This document shows positions 25,449-39,000 of a DNA stretch of 64,000 bases, one piece after another; positions within the stretch are counted from its first letter, which is position 1; the number at the start of each line of letters is the position of its first letter. The position numbers and the translations under genes are program-made. This DNA comes from Ceraceosorus guamensis (taxonomy: Eukaryota > Basidiomycota > Exobasidiomycetes > Ceraceosorales > Ceraceosoraceae). The notes under the pieces were generated by a model, which did not search any database, was not told the DNA's origin, and was given only the letters and a program-made list of their open reading frames with translations. The stretch spans positions 251,406 through 315,405 of the forward strand of contig NW_020290018.1 of NCBI RefSeq assembly GCF_003144195.1, written 5' to 3'.

Positions 25449-28400
25449 ATGGAAATCAGCGGGTCTGCCGCTAGCATGCCTGGCCACTCTCAGACCGGCG
25501 AGGGGCCTTCTCCAGCAGGGAGCAGCAGCGGATCAGAGGACAGATCCAAGCTTGGGGTGGGCGAGTCGGTAGCCCGACGTCTTCACACACAACGCTCAGG
25601 TGGGCGGCTGCGAATGGACTTTCTGAAGCCTAGGAAGGGCTTCGCGTCAGGAAGCGGAGACACGGTTGCGGCAGCGAGGCCAAGCTCCACTGGCTACTCG
25701 GGACTCCCCTTCTCACCCACACACGCATCGCCAACGTCGGCTGCGTACCCATCCAACATGATGGCGCCTATGTCTTTCACCGGTGCGATGCTTTCTGCAG
25801 GCTCAAGCTTGCCCAACGCGGAGAGTGACGCGACATCAACGACAGTCGCTTTCGATCATGGCGATCGACCCGGCATGTACACGGAAAGTAGCCTTTCGGC
25901 GTCCAGCACATCTGTGCTAGGGTCGAGCCCTCGCCCTTCCTTGCCAGCAATCCACACGACATTTGCGCGGTCATCCGCCGGCTCATCGCAGGACCTCCGC
26001 CTTTCCAACGAGCCTCGGCGTGACTCGGAGGGTAGCTCTGTTGCTCCATCCGCCACCCTGGATCAAGAAGCCTCGTCTGCTCCACCGCAAACGCAGAATG
26101 ACCAGCCTGCTGACGAAGGCTTTCCGACTTCAACAACTGGTCCACATTCAAGTCATCACGCAGCTCATCTCTGGCAGCTCAAGAATGGTTTGCACTCCGC
26201 CATATCTCCATTGTCATCCTCCGCCTCGCACACGACCTACCTCCCTTCGGCCATCAGTGATCCGCATGGATTACACTCGCTGCACGTAGCACCAAGGGTT
26301 CCTTTTGCGGAGAGGGCGTACGCCAACAGCTTCGCCCACAGTGCCATCAGTGATGAATCCGTGGAGGACGTGTCTGTGGAGGTCTTGCACCCGAGTGTGC
26401 CTCCGACCCCTGCAGGAGACGTAACTTGGGGCTCAACTCAGGGAGGGCTCACCGCGCTCGCCAAATCAGAAGACGCCGCGAGAAGAGCAGGTCTGATGGG
26501 CGCAGCGGTACGTGATGGTAACATTGCCAGCAATGAGCACGGTCGTGGAATCTTTGGATACGCACAACCTCTGCATGGACGCACTCGATCCAGGGTGACG
26601 AGCACTTCAGTACGATCCAGCATCATACCGCACGAGTTGTTGTGGCTGCGCTTGCAATCATGCTACGGCCGAGGGGCCTTCCCATCTCCCTCAAAACCGG
26701 ACAGCACCCGTAGTCGTCATGCGAACGCACCAATGTGAGTGATTCCTACGTGCTGGACACCATGACAATGGACCACAACAGCCCAAATGAATCTGCAATG
26801 TCACTCGCAACGCGACGCCCGATGCATAAATGCTGACTTTGCTGCTACGTCCCATGCGCGCCGACCACCTATTGTACACCAAACCCGCGGACGAAGTCCG
26901 CATGAGCAAATGGCACCAGATGCAACCGCTATCGATGCGCGCGGATCATTTGCGACCGATAGCGGAACAGTTCGAGAGTTGTCGACGGCTGGCAGGACCA
27001 CATTTTCCCGCCTCGATCGCGCAGCAGACGGCCCCTCTCGTCGGGCTCTGGTCTCCTGGGACTCGACGGGGTTAGCCTCACAAGAGGACGCAGATTTGGC
27101 AATAAGGCAGTCCGAACGGGATGCGGTGTTCAACGCGAGCCCTGATCCTGCTGACGCTTTGGGACCGCGGCGACAAGTCGCAAGTCGCACAGAGCTCAGC
27201 AACGCCGGGCAAGATGGCAGCTGGCCGGTTGCCGTTGCTCACAGTTTGCCGGTCCGATTGCAGCACGCGCCCGGAGTTCCGCGCACTGCCACCGCTCCGC
27301 CGAGCCCGCCTGTGCAGCACGCATTCGAAACCAAAGACGCCGGCGTGACAGGGGAAAAAGAGAAAGACCGTTACGAAGTTCTTTCGCAGACGGTTGAGGC
27401 ATCAAGCTTGGACTTCAGTCGAGAACAGCGCGCAGACAGGGATGAACATCTTGCATCGATGCCTAGCTTCGTCAAGGGTGAGAGGATGACTGAATCCTCC
27501 GCGGCGAGCTCGCCTCGCAGCGACCTCGCGGCTGCAGCAGCAGAAGGCGCAATGCAAGCACGCGCTCATGCTGCTGCACCGCCGCCGCCGCCGCCCCGGC
27601 ATGCAGGTCAGGGCTTCCGGCAGGGTGCCCTCGACGCACCCTCACGCGAGCGCGCGTCCCGTCAGGCTGCTGGTGCCCCGATGCCTTCAGAGCTGGAAGA
27701 GCAGATGGAGCGATCAGACCTTACTGAACATGCGCATAGCGCAAAGACCGCAGAAACTACGCTGTCGCATGGCAACCCGAGCCTGGGACGTCGGTTGCAA
27801 GTGAGGAAGCTGTCTGCACCGCAGGACTTGTCCCTGCTATCCAATTCTGCAGTCATAGCTGCGCGCGCGCCCGACATGCGCGGCGAAACCCAAGCCACGC
27901 AGCAGCACAGCACCTGCGATCTTGGCGCAGACGCGGCGCTACAACACGGGACGCCGAGCACCGCATGGAGTCGCGACGTTCTAGACTCCGCTCCCTCCAG
28001 CTCGCGACCTCGAGGTGATCAATATGATCGTCAATCTATCTCCGCGAGCTCGCCCCCAGCATTTGTCTCAACTTCGACGGCACCCCCATCATTGTATCAT
28101 TCACAGCATCTTGATCTCGCTTCTTCGGACACCGCATCGCACGCAGCCTCACATCCCTCTTTCGCTTCCACATCATCGTTTGAATCTCGACCAAGCACCG
28201 ATCAGCGACTTACAGAGAGCGAGGTGCTGACTTCGCTGACCCAACCTAGAAGCTTGTTCGACAAGGTCAGCTTCGATCCTTGTTCTCGCCGCCCGCTTCT
28301 CCTGTTGGACGCTAGATCCTTGCAAGCCTACAGCGCCAGCCGGTTGAAGGGCTCGTTTCACCTGGATCTGAAGAATCGTCCCTTCCCGCGAGCTGTAGGG

Positions 28401-30836
28401 AAGGGTGCTGCTGCCTTCATCGCGAGCATCTTGCCTGACATGGCAAAGCGGCGCTTTGCAGAGACTGTGGGTGGCGCAGATATTTTCAATCTAGCAGAGC
28501 GCCCTTCCAAGAGTCCAAACACCCAGTCCTTCGAGCTGGACGATACCCTACCTGGCCCATCGTCCCGACCATGGCCGTCCAATTCAGAACAGGAACAGCG
28601 CTTCTGGAGTGCTACGGACGTGGTTCTGATTACCGACGACGCCGAGGACCTGGCTAGCAATGTAAGTATCTTCGACTCGGATGATGCGACCACAGCAACG
28701 GACGATAGCAGCGCCGTGAGCACCGATCGGGCAGACCTGTCACCACGGACACCCGAGGATGCTACCAATGTCAGCAAGACACCGCCTTCTTCAGAATTCC
28801 GGGCTCAGGCCGCTGCTAATGCGTATGCGCAGCTCTTTAGCTGTCTGCAATCACCGGTACGACTGGAAGATGGACGATCAACCCCGGCGAACGTCTTCCT
28901 GGTGAGAGGCGATTTCCTGCCGTCTCCGGTCACGGATGACTGGTTGGAAGGAGCCAGTGAAAGCGAAGTGCTGGTGTCCCCGCTCTCACAAGACCAGTCT
29001 CGTGACAGTCCACCGCCGAGTGCAGTGGATGTCTCGGCACTGTCTTTGACCGCAGCTGAGCGCTGGGCACCGCCTGCTTCGGCTCCCGCGTTCCAAATAG
29101 CTCGCAAGCCCAGCAAAGGTGCAGGCCGCAAGCCTAAGGGTCTGGACTTGTCTGCTGCTCAACCTGGGAGTGCAAGACATCCACACACCGCTATTCCTGT
29201 TCAGGCGGACCAGTCGGAGCTCGAGACTGTTTTAGAGCGGCCGTCGACAGATGCTAAGGCAACAGATGCACCCAGCCAGGACCTGACCCCACACTATCTG
29301 GTCGTTCCGCCGACTGCAGGCATCTTTTCGTCGGCATTGGACTTCTCTGCTAACACAGGTCAAAGGTCTCCCGCACCAACACCGAGTCTGATGCGGCCGG
29401 CAGGCCCGCCGCGTCGACCCATGCTCGCGCGACTTGACACGTCGGAGCGTGTCAAGACGCTGCAAGCTGCTGCACCGCAAAGACGAGCCTCGGCGACAAG
29501 TCCCAGACTTCAGCTGCAAACGCGAACTAGTCTCCTGCGGTCTCCCGTACGCTCAGCTACGCTGGATGGGCCCTTGGTGCATAGTCGCCAACTCGAGGTC
29601 GCCACATTCGCTGACCATTACGGCGGTATTCCGACAGACGAAAGAGAGATCACTGTGTTGTCTCCGCGGACTGCGCCCAGCAGTCGGGACGTCAATGCCA
29701 TGGCAGAAGGCTCAGATCGGACGCCTATCCACATAGAGGCACCCGTCATTGCAGACGAGCCGAGGCGTCGAGGCTCCGAGCCTCTCGTCGGCGGCCTCAA
29801 CAGTCCTCGGATGGACACCACCAACGACCTGCTTCCCGAGCCAGCGACGCCAGCCGCTGCTCGCTCTCGATCCGTGTCGTCAGGTGAAGCAGCAGACTCA
29901 GAGTTCGTCGTGTCCGAAATCCTTCCCGGCTTTCTGTTCCTTGGTCCCGACATCGCCACAACATCGGAAGCGGAGCACCTGGTCAGTGACCTCGGCGTCA
30001 GACGCATTCTCAATTGTGCTTTGGAGATTGAGGAGGGGGGTGGCAAGCATCTCGCTCTGAACGAAGGTCGTCTAGGTATCGAGAAGTACCGCAAGATCCC
30101 CTTGAAGGACACGGTCGAAGCAGAAGACGTTCAGAGTCACATTGACGAAGCGTGCACGTTTCTCGACGATGCAAGACTCTACGGTACCCCTACTTACGTT
30201 CACTGTAAAGCCGGAAAGAGTCGTTCAGTGCTGGTCGTCATGGCATATCTGATTCATCACCTGGGCTGGCCCCTCTCTCAAGCGTACAGCCACGTCGTTG
30301 CACGGAGACGCACGGTTAGTCCCAACCTTGGCTTCGTTGCCGAGCTGATGGCTTTCGAGAAACGTCGACAAGAGATTGCGCACACCTCGATCGTTCACTC
30401 ATCCGCTGAGCGCGGAGCTAAGAGTGCAAAGGAGACTTTGGACGAGACAACTGCCGACCAAGTCAACGGAGGGTCAGACTCCGGACGCCAGCGTCGGGTC
30501 AGAGATCCAAGGGCACGCGACTCTTTGCCCTACCTGCCGCCCACACTCTCGGCCGAGCAGGTGACTCGCGTCGATGAACTTCCCAGCCAGAGTGAGACTA
30601 GCAATGATCAGGAGGCGGCTCCGGTCGAGGAACACTTGGCGCCATCCACTCGACCGTCCAAAGCCTCCTTTGGACTTGAGCATCGCGGAGAGGACGGACG
30701 CTACCGCTCACGCCGCCCACCGGCAGATGCCCACATCCTGGCGCCGAGTCGACGTGCTACCATAGCAGCACTAGGAAGTGACCACCAAGAGAAGCTGAAT
30801 GAGCTGCTGGGCGACGCACGCCGCCTCGATCGATAG
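25449..30836 (+). CDS. Large dual-specificity (MAP kinase-type) phosphatase with rhodanese-like domain
   Basis: Exon 1 is 25449-26734 (donor GTGAGTG); exon 2 ends at 30836 (TAG). The phase demands an acceptor at 26896 (GAAG, 1,741 residues) or 26962 (GATAG, 1,719 residues), so the junction is open. The first ~870 residues are Ser-rich and disordered. A rhodanese-like segment starts near 28250 (RRPLLLLDARSLQAYSASRL, then LKGSFHLDL) and is interrupted by an acidic insert. The C-terminal catalytic domain (29899-30370) has SEILPGFLFLGPD, general-acid Asp in IPLKDTV, and the P-loop HCKAGKSRS at 30201-30227, with Cys about residue 1532. A rhodanese fold before a DSP domain is the layout of MAP kinase phosphatases. 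Ustilago Rok1 is a candidate orthologue, from memory only. It probably damps pheromone or stress MAPK signalling. Confidence 0.82.
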
Positions 30837-31517
30837 GTGCATTTGGCGTCCTTTCACATCCTCACCCGCGGCGTGCTTGGCCTTACCTCGCCTTCCGCCC
30901 ACCCATACACTCTGTACTTGTGCTCCTATCTCATGTCACTACTCCAGAGAAGCAAGCGACAGTGCTTGTGCGGTCTCAAGGCGAGAGAGAGCGCTTGTTC
31001 TTGCCCCTGTTCGCCTTCTGCCTCGAGAATTCAGCGCCGACGAGGACCATCGTTGTTCGTCTCCTTCGTAGCCCTCTAGTCACCGTCAGAAATGGACACT
31101 TGATTGTGCACTCAACGTGCCGCAGTCTGCGAATCTTGTGTGGTCACACGATGTGATTTGAGCATGTTGTACTTACCTCGTGGTGGCCAGGTCGACCTGT
31201 CAACGTTGAAGTCATGAGTGTCTCGCTCGAGTGTTGCTCGAAGTCATCTACGGCCGTCTCCTGACCCCCGCGTGTTGCATGAGTCTCCGCATCAGCAGGG
31301 TCCCAGAAAATATGTGCGCGCACGCGCGCACGCGAATGTGAGGGTCTGGCGAGCTGCACGAATTGAGCCAAGAGTCACGAGCGAGATGTGGCAAGTATCA
31401 ATTTAGCTCGCTTCTGTATGTGATAAGGGAGCGTCGCCGTATCATGCATCCACGATGCTTCACCACATCCTCTTGTATCGCTCGAATCAAGACTCTTAGC
31501 TGGTGAAGTTCTGACAG
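30837..31517. other. Spacer phosphatase / N-acetyltransferase
   Basis: 681 nt. It holds an alternating purine-pyrimidine tract (GTGCGCGCACGCGCGCACGCG) at 31314-31334 and one AGTCACGAG motif near 31372. No gene recognised. Confidence 0.5.
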
Positions 31518-32883
31518 ATGGATGAAAGTCGATCAAACGTGAGCGAAGAAAATCAGAAGAGAAGCAGCACGCGTACTAGCTTGAGGCTGGGCAAGATGAC
31601 GCTCAGAAAGGTGGAGTCGCTGTACAGCGAGCGCGAGATGCGCCAATATCTCCAGCACATTCGTTTCCCAGGCTTTGCGGAGGTCTCTACCGATGATAAA
31701 GACGAGGATCGAGAGAGGCCTACCCTTCCAAGGCCTACGCTAGCCACGCTGACCTTGCTACAACAGCATCACCTGCTCACCATACCCTTTGAGAATACCT
31801 CCATTCATTACGAGAGCAGTCATAGCGTCAGCATCAACCCAAACGTCGTCTTGCAACGTTTTTGCAGCCGACGCATGGGCGGCTATTGCATGCAGCACAA
31901 TGTGTGTCTACTCAACATCTTGCGGTACCTAGGCTACAAATGGTGCGTGCTGCATGCAGGCTCTGGCACATCGCTTCTCTGTGTGGCTCTGACCGATTCT
32001 CTTTAGCTATGCTGTGGCCGGAAGAGTTTTGGAACGAGCGCTGGATGGCACGCAAGGGGATTATGAAGGATTCGGCCACATGATCATCCTCGTCTTGTTG
32101 CCGAACCATTTGCACGAAGCGCAGCAGGCGCAAGAACATTTGTACGCAGTCGATGTTGGATACGGAGCTCAAGGTCCACTGCGACCCCTGCAACTATCGG
32201 ATGGGCATGTGGAGGAAGGTCGCTTCGGCGAGAGGCATCGACTCATTAGGCTGCTACCTCCCGAATCTGCATTCGAGGACAACCCTGGCACACCTCAAAG
32301 TCCAGTCCTTCTTCAGGAGATGAGGGAGGCTAACAAATTGTGGCACTTGCAACACGCCAAGGGCGAGGCGGACTGGCAAACCCAGTACTCGTTCTTGCAG
32401 ACCGAGACCTTTCCAAACGACTTTGAGGTGAGAGCACTGGTGCTGGCTCTGCGAGCTCATCCCAATCTATGCTGACCAAAGCCGCTCGACATGCGATGCC
32501 ATGCGCAGAAGCTTAATTTCGCCACGTCCAAAAGTCCGCAAAGCATCTTCGTATCAACCTTGATGCTCTCTCAATTCACCTTGAATCTCGTCGCCCAGGA
32601 GAATGAATTCAAGCACGCGTCCCCTGAGCCAATTCACGCGGATCTACATCCCTATCCGAGCCACGCATTCGGGTTGCATGCTCTGCTTGGCGCTCGGTTC
32701 AGTCACAGGCCAGCTGGCGGAGGCAAGACCGAGCACGAAGAGGCCGCGACCGAAGAAAAGCGCATCGAACGTATCAGGCAAGTGTTCGGCCTGCTAGGAG
32801 ACGTAGAGACTGGCTACGCTCTCGATGCCATAGAAGCAAGCAAAGCGGGATTACCGCAGCAGCGTCGCGTACCCAAGGAATAG
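31518..32883 (+). CDS. Arylamine N-acetyltransferase (NAT family)
   Basis: Exons 31518-31942, 32007-32427 and 32509-32883 (TAG) encode 406 residues. The thiol-protease-like triad is visible: Cys124 in MGGYCMQHN, His166 in GFGHMIILV and Asp191 in YAVDVGYG. The LLTIPFENTSIHY segment before the Cys is also diagnostic. NATs move acetyl or malonyl groups from CoA to aromatic amines; in some plant-associated fungi they detoxify benzoxazolinone and related arylamines. The protein is longer than most NATs (280-330) because of a ~40-residue charged N-terminal extension and a long C-terminal region with low-complexity inserts. The usual Arg four residues before the catalytic Cys is Met here (RRMGGYC). 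Its end faces the next gene 184 nt away. Substrate unknown. Confidence 0.87.
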
Positions 32884-33067
32884 TAGCTAGTCAACTGGAC
32901 TCCCAGATTTGAGGGTTGGAATCGTCACATCGTAATGAAATTAGATTGCAGGTGACGTCCAAAAAAAGCCAAAGTATTTCATAAACGCCTCTAAGAAAGC
33001 CTGCAAAAGCTATTGCTTCAAACAAAGCAGGCGGCGAAGGGGAGTGGCGCGCGTAGCGATAGACCGC

Positions 33068-36000
33068 TCAATCTGTAGAGGCTCTCAGATCGCCATCCGT
33101 TTGCAAGAGGTTGAAGATCTCCGCCTCAATCTTCATGCGATGAGTGCGGGCTTCACCAGAATCTGCACTTGCTCCGGTCCATGTGCTGACGGGGCGCGAG
33201 GGATGGTCGGACGCATCGAGGAAGCCTTGGAAAGCGGCACTGCCAGGCACGCGGCTGAATTCGAATTTAGCGGCATCGCCACCACGGCTCATTGCTTCGA
33301 TGATAGCGGCCAGATCAGCGTCGTCGGTGTAGACGATGCGCGTTGCTCCTTCACCAGGCGCAGTGTTGGCCATGTCGAAACCCAGCTGCTCGGGACGCGA
33401 TGCCGAAGTGGAGACTCGAGGCTGCGCAGCTCCTTCAGGGACTGGTAATGGCGGCATATCGTGGGGACCACCTTCGAGGGCCTCATCAGTAGTGGAATTG
33501 TTCGGATCTGTGCTGGAGCGCGCTGTGCGGGACTTCGCCATGGTGGTGGGCAGCGGTGGTAATGGAATCGAAGCGTCAAACGAGAAGCTCTTTCGATGCT
33601 CTTTGCCGCCTCGCGAACGAGCGAAGAAGCTGCGACTGTCGTCGCTTGTAAGGCCAGTGAAGGTGCGTGGTTGCGGGTCCGGCGTAGAGTCATCCACCAT
33701 GCTGTCTCGTGGTGGCCGGAAAGAAAGCTGGCTGGTGTCGCTTGCGGCACGGCTGTGCCCACCAACAAATCCTCCAGACATCGCGCTGTACGTGCTGGCG
33801 CGATCAGTGAGGCCAGCAATGACTTGCCAAACGACACTTCCGTCTGCACGCTCGGTCACTTCTATATGACCACCGCGCGGCTCGGCGACGTAGCTGTTCG
33901 CGCTCGGAGGCGGTTGCAGCCCGGCTGAAGCTGGGAAGCGTATGGATCCAGCTTGTGGTGTCTCGTCGTCGTCGATGTACATGTCGTACAAACTTCCATG
34001 ATAAGAGCTACGAGAAGCGCTCTGCGGCCCTCTGCCGGGCGAGACCGGTGGTAGTAGCGAGGAGGTGTTGTTGCGTGGAAGCGGTGATGGCAGGCCGCGC
34101 AACTCACCGGGCTCAACTTTGCTGCTCACGTCATCAGAGGCGCGCAAGTGTTCCGATGAGCCAGCGGCGTAGTTTTGCCAATCTGTCGGCAGGGGAATAG
34201 ATTCGTCTCCAAAGCCGGGTCGTCGGGACTTGCGGCGGGACGCTGTCGAAATGATCGACTGGCAAAGGCAAGAATTCAGTAGGGTGCACTGCAAAGAGCT
34301 GAAACGCGAGACCGATGCCAGACTCACTTTACGTCTCTCATCTGCCGACAAGCGAGAGAGGTCTGCACCGGTTGCAACGATGATCGTTCTGCGGACGACG
34401 GTGTCCCGGGCGGACTTGCGCTTGTCATTGCGAGGCGTGGCCTGGACGCTATCCTGTGGTTCCGAAAGATTGCTCTGCTGCAACACCGCCTGCGCTAAAT
34501 CGGAGAGCTGCGCATCTGGCTGCTCAAAGGCCTGCTGGCCCCAAGCATCTTGTATATGCGCTGGCGAGCCCAACAGGCCAGCCTTTTTGCGCTCAGAGAG
34601 CGCACTCGAGCTGCTTTTCGTCTCTTCCAGTCTAGGTGTCAGCTCAACCACACTACGAGCAGATGCCTCTGGAAGTTGGACAGCTATGTCACGGGCGCTG
34701 CCAACAGCTGCCTGTGTCTGTGGCGCGCGCACATCCTCTGCCTTGTTGCTTGGCACTGGCTCAAGAGCCTTGTGTGACTTGGGCGATGCCCCGGATTGGA
34801 CCTTGCTTGCCGTCGGTTGGCTGGCGACGGATTGAGGCCCTGTCTTGGAGGGCCCTTGCGAGCTGGACACCCCTGGCGAAGGCGTTGTAGCGGGGTACGG
34901 GTCGATAGGGGTGGTCATCATCGGGCCTGTTGACTGCTTGCGTGAACGGACTCGTGACATGAGCTTGCTGAATCCGCTACCAGAGCGCTGCGGCGCAGGC
35001 TTCGCGGGGTTGTCAAAGAGGTCCGAAGCGGACTGCGCGTTGCTGGCGCTGCCGATGCGTGTTTGGGCTGAGGAAGAAGTAGCGGGTGCTGATTTTGGAC
35101 CAGTCGGGAGAACAGCAGGACTGCCGAATGAGCTCGCGGGGCTCTTACTGACTGCGCTGCTCTCGGCCTGACGGGTCCCGCCCGCAGCTTCTTGACGAAG
35201 GAACGAGTCTCGGCTGTAGTCGGTGCCGCCGGGAGACAAAAGTGGAGCGCGCGCTCGTTCCTCACGGTTGAAGGCCGGGATCGGTGATCGAGCATTTGAG
35301 CTGGCGGAGGGAGATGTCGCCAATGCGTTGCCAGCGTCCCTTGTAAGAGTAGCATCAGGATGAGGAATGCTGGCCGCATGTTCCATTTTCTGGGAGGTCT
35401 GAATGAGCTGCGGCTGCGAGATGTACTTTGCAAGCTTTTTGCTCTTGCGTTTGCTCAGCGATTTGGCGCGCTGAGGCACTGCGACGCGCGGCCCAGGGTC
35501 GTCGGTGCCTTTCAGAGCTAGGGTGGCAGCGCGTGCTTGTGCTTCCACATCGTCCACGAGATTGTTGTCCACCGAGCGTGTGACCGAGTCGTTGCCGGTG
35601 TCGGACCAGGTGTTGGCTTGCACTTCCGGCATGTGCGGCGCTGCGTGACCGTTCTGCGTAGGGACCTCGTAGGCCTGGGAGACGGGAGATTGGAGGCCAT
35701 CTCCATCAGGCAAGGAGACGTTTGCGGCCTGCTCGTGTCCAGACGCCCACTCTTGGTCTCCGCTTTCCTCAGGTATGGCCAGCGCGTGAGCATTCAGACT
35801 AGCAGCTGCAGAGGCGCCAGGAAAACCGGCAAATCCATCGTAACCCTTGTGGAAACTCGAGGTAGAGTCTTGGCTACCGTGCCAGTCACGACCAGCACGC
35901 GCTGCTGCGTTCTCTACCACAGAGCTCAAAGAGAGCGATTGACGATTGGGATCGACGACGGCGGGAATCGGCTGGAAGGTCGGTGAATAATAGGAATTGT

Positions 36001-39000
36001 TCAGTGCAAGATCTTGAAGCGTAGGTAAAGTGCTCAAAGAGGTGCGAGGCGGAGGTGAGGTTGGCCTGTGACTCGTCGTGACATCGTACATCACCTGAGA
36101 TTTGAATGAGCGCTGAGATCCGGAATGCGTCACACTCGGCAAAGCCCTGTCGTTGCTGCTGTACACCTTTTGCTCGGGCGTAGCAAAGCCTCGGTCTTCG
36201 CTCCGCATCGACCCTAGAGCGAAGCTTGACTCTTGAGTGTCTTCGCTAGGTCGGCCTCGTGCCTTGCTGAGATCACGTTCAGAAGACCTAGAGGACAGAC
36301 TACCTTGGTTGCGCTCAGCAAGCATCCGCGCACGCTCTCGAGCCTTGTCCAGCTTCGGATTGGAGCTCGACGGAGATAGTGGCCGTATCGAGGGGGACAA
36401 GTCTCGCTCTTGCTCCGCGGGAGGTTTATTGTCGTAGCCATTCAGCGCAAACGCGTTGCTCATGGAAGGCGGCGTGCTGTGCTGAGGGCCGTTTCGAGCC
36501 GGCGTAGACGTCGGCAATGGTGGGGCAGCCTGAGTAGCGTTATTAGCCGCACCTTGTGATGGGGCTCGCTGCACGCCTTTGCTCTCTTTCTGACTGGCGG
36601 ATCTCACCAACTTCTGCTGGAGCTCAGCCAGTTGACCGACATTGAAACCCGCATCTGCAAGTTGGCTTGCAGCTGCTTCAGGAGGCAAAACAGAGATAGG
36701 TCTCATAGCTTCTGCACCAGCATCTCGATCATGCCTACGTCCATCGCTGCGCGTGACGCGCGCCCAGACATCGTCCGGGTCGGCATCCGGTTCGTCATCG
36801 AAATGTGGCATTTCCGAAGCGGTGCTGACGACACTAGCCGCATCGGAGGATGAAGAGCTCCAGAAGCGGTCCCCTGCTGGCCGCGGGGGTAGAAGTTGAT
36901 CTCCAAACGGCGGCGCAGGAGTTTGCGTGATATTCTGAAGAGCTTTAGAGGGCGTCGAGCCAGCGCGCTGTCTAGTGGCCTGCTCTGTAGCAAGAGGAGA
37001 CCTCGACACCACTGCAGCTACACTAGACGGCGCCGGTCGAAAGCCATCGGCGTGCGATCGCGCCGATGAGTTGGATCGAGGAAAGTAGCGCTGTGAGCGA
37101 GCTGCAATCGCGTTGGCAGATAAAACGGGTGTGCTCGTTCCCGAGCCGGATGCATTGGTCGTCGCGACTGAAGTTTCCGAAGGCCGGCGAAGGTCTGCGA
37201 GCCTTGGAGGCATCTGAGGGGGCGATAAGGGGCGTAATTCGGCAGTACTGCTGGCAAAATCTGCGCCTTCTCGTGAGGGCTGACCAGGGCTCATGCTCCT
37301 CGCCGATCCTGTGAGGGATGCCAACGAAGATGGGTCGTTGCCCAGCCTTGCGAGATAATTGTGTGCACCGGCTTGATTTGGACTGACCTTCACGCGACCG
37401 TGGGCAGCGTCAATACTGATATTGTTGCTGCCGTGGGAGCGCGAATTTGGCGCGTAGCTCATGACTCCGCCGCCGCCAGCTCGCCCGCTAGGAGAGGAGT
37501 TGGACCGCTCTCGGCCCGTCAAAGCTGTGTTGTTGCGACGTTCCGGAGAGGTGTGACCTGAGCCACTGTGGTCGACGTATCCATTGCCACTGCTTCGCGA
37601 TCCGACGGGAGGAAATGCCGAGGCGTCTAGTCTCGAACTTCCTGCCTTGGGTATACTCCGAGTTCGACCTGGTGTCAGGTCTCCAGGCTCATCTGCGTCA
37701 TACGCCAGGCCGCTGAAAGCCGATGATCGAGCGTCAGACACAGCGCTGACTCGATCGCTCGCGTTGCTGCGAGGTGTAGGGGTAGTTCCGCCGCGACGAT
37801 CGATTGATTCCACGTGAAGCGAAGGCTGTTGGCTCCGGCTTGACGAGGCCAGGTCTGCCGGTCCCAGCCTAGACAGCACCGGATCGGAAGTCCAAGCGCC
37901 AGAGAAATCGTGTACAGGCCGACCGACGCCGTCTCTACCCCAATTCTGAGTGTCTGCATGAATCGCCGACGCAGCGACGTTGGAGTGAGCGGAAGCGAAA
38001 GATCGATCGTCGCTGTCCACCGACCTGCGCTCGGTTCTGTTGATGAACACATGTCGGCTGTTAGGACTGCGAACGAATTCTTGGAGGTTCGGATCGTCTT
38101 GCGGGTAAGCTTCCAAGCCTTGTTCCAAGACTTGATCGAGCCTCTCATCGTCCTCGTCTTCAAGTGACTCCTCAGTAGGCTCTTCATCTCCACTGCCCTC
38201 CTCGACACGTCCGGAGACCATACCATAAACCTCTTCCAATGCCGTGCTGACGCGCTTGAAGGCCTCCGGAGATAGATTGAGCAATTGAGATTGACGCTGT
38301 CCGCCTTCCAGAGCGCCCATTGCCCCTGGTACTGCGAGATGCTGCTGCTGCCTCGGAGCAGCCACAGCCTTTACCGTGTCTGAAGGGCGACGATCAGCAG
38401 CTGTGAAGTCGCCCGGCATCCCAACTGCATCATCCTGATCATTGGACTGGTCCGCAGAAAGGCTTATAGTCGCACCCTGATCCTCATCCTCTTCGCGCTC
38501 CTCTTCGATGATGTCCGGATGCTGCTCAGAGCCATCACTATTGGCGATCGCGCTTCCTGCAATACGCTCCTTTGCCAATGAGCGCAGGTAGGTGTTGTCT
38601 CGACCAGTACTTCGTCCGCTGAAAAGAGAGCCCTCGCCACGTGAGAAAGACGAGTGGGTAGAGTTGGGCGAAGGTTGAAAGTCGCCCAGGCTCTCAGCAA
38701 GGCTTTTGGTATTGTTGACAGTGGACGAGCTCCGACCATTCGAGCTACTTCCTCCCCAGTCACCAAACCCATCAGTCCCTCCAAAGCCGTTCGTGGGCGG
38801 AATCTCAGAGGCCTGACTGTCGGCGAACGTGTCGATGCCGCCGAAACCATCGGCACCAGGACTGAGCAATGCCGAAGTACGACCCACACTGCCCACGTTC
38901 TGCTCCATATGTGTCTGCCTCCTCAGCTGGTCTATGATCTCGTCCTCCTCCGCTTCTGTGAGGAAATGGGCTCCCTCGCCGGCTGCTCTTGCCCTGGCAC

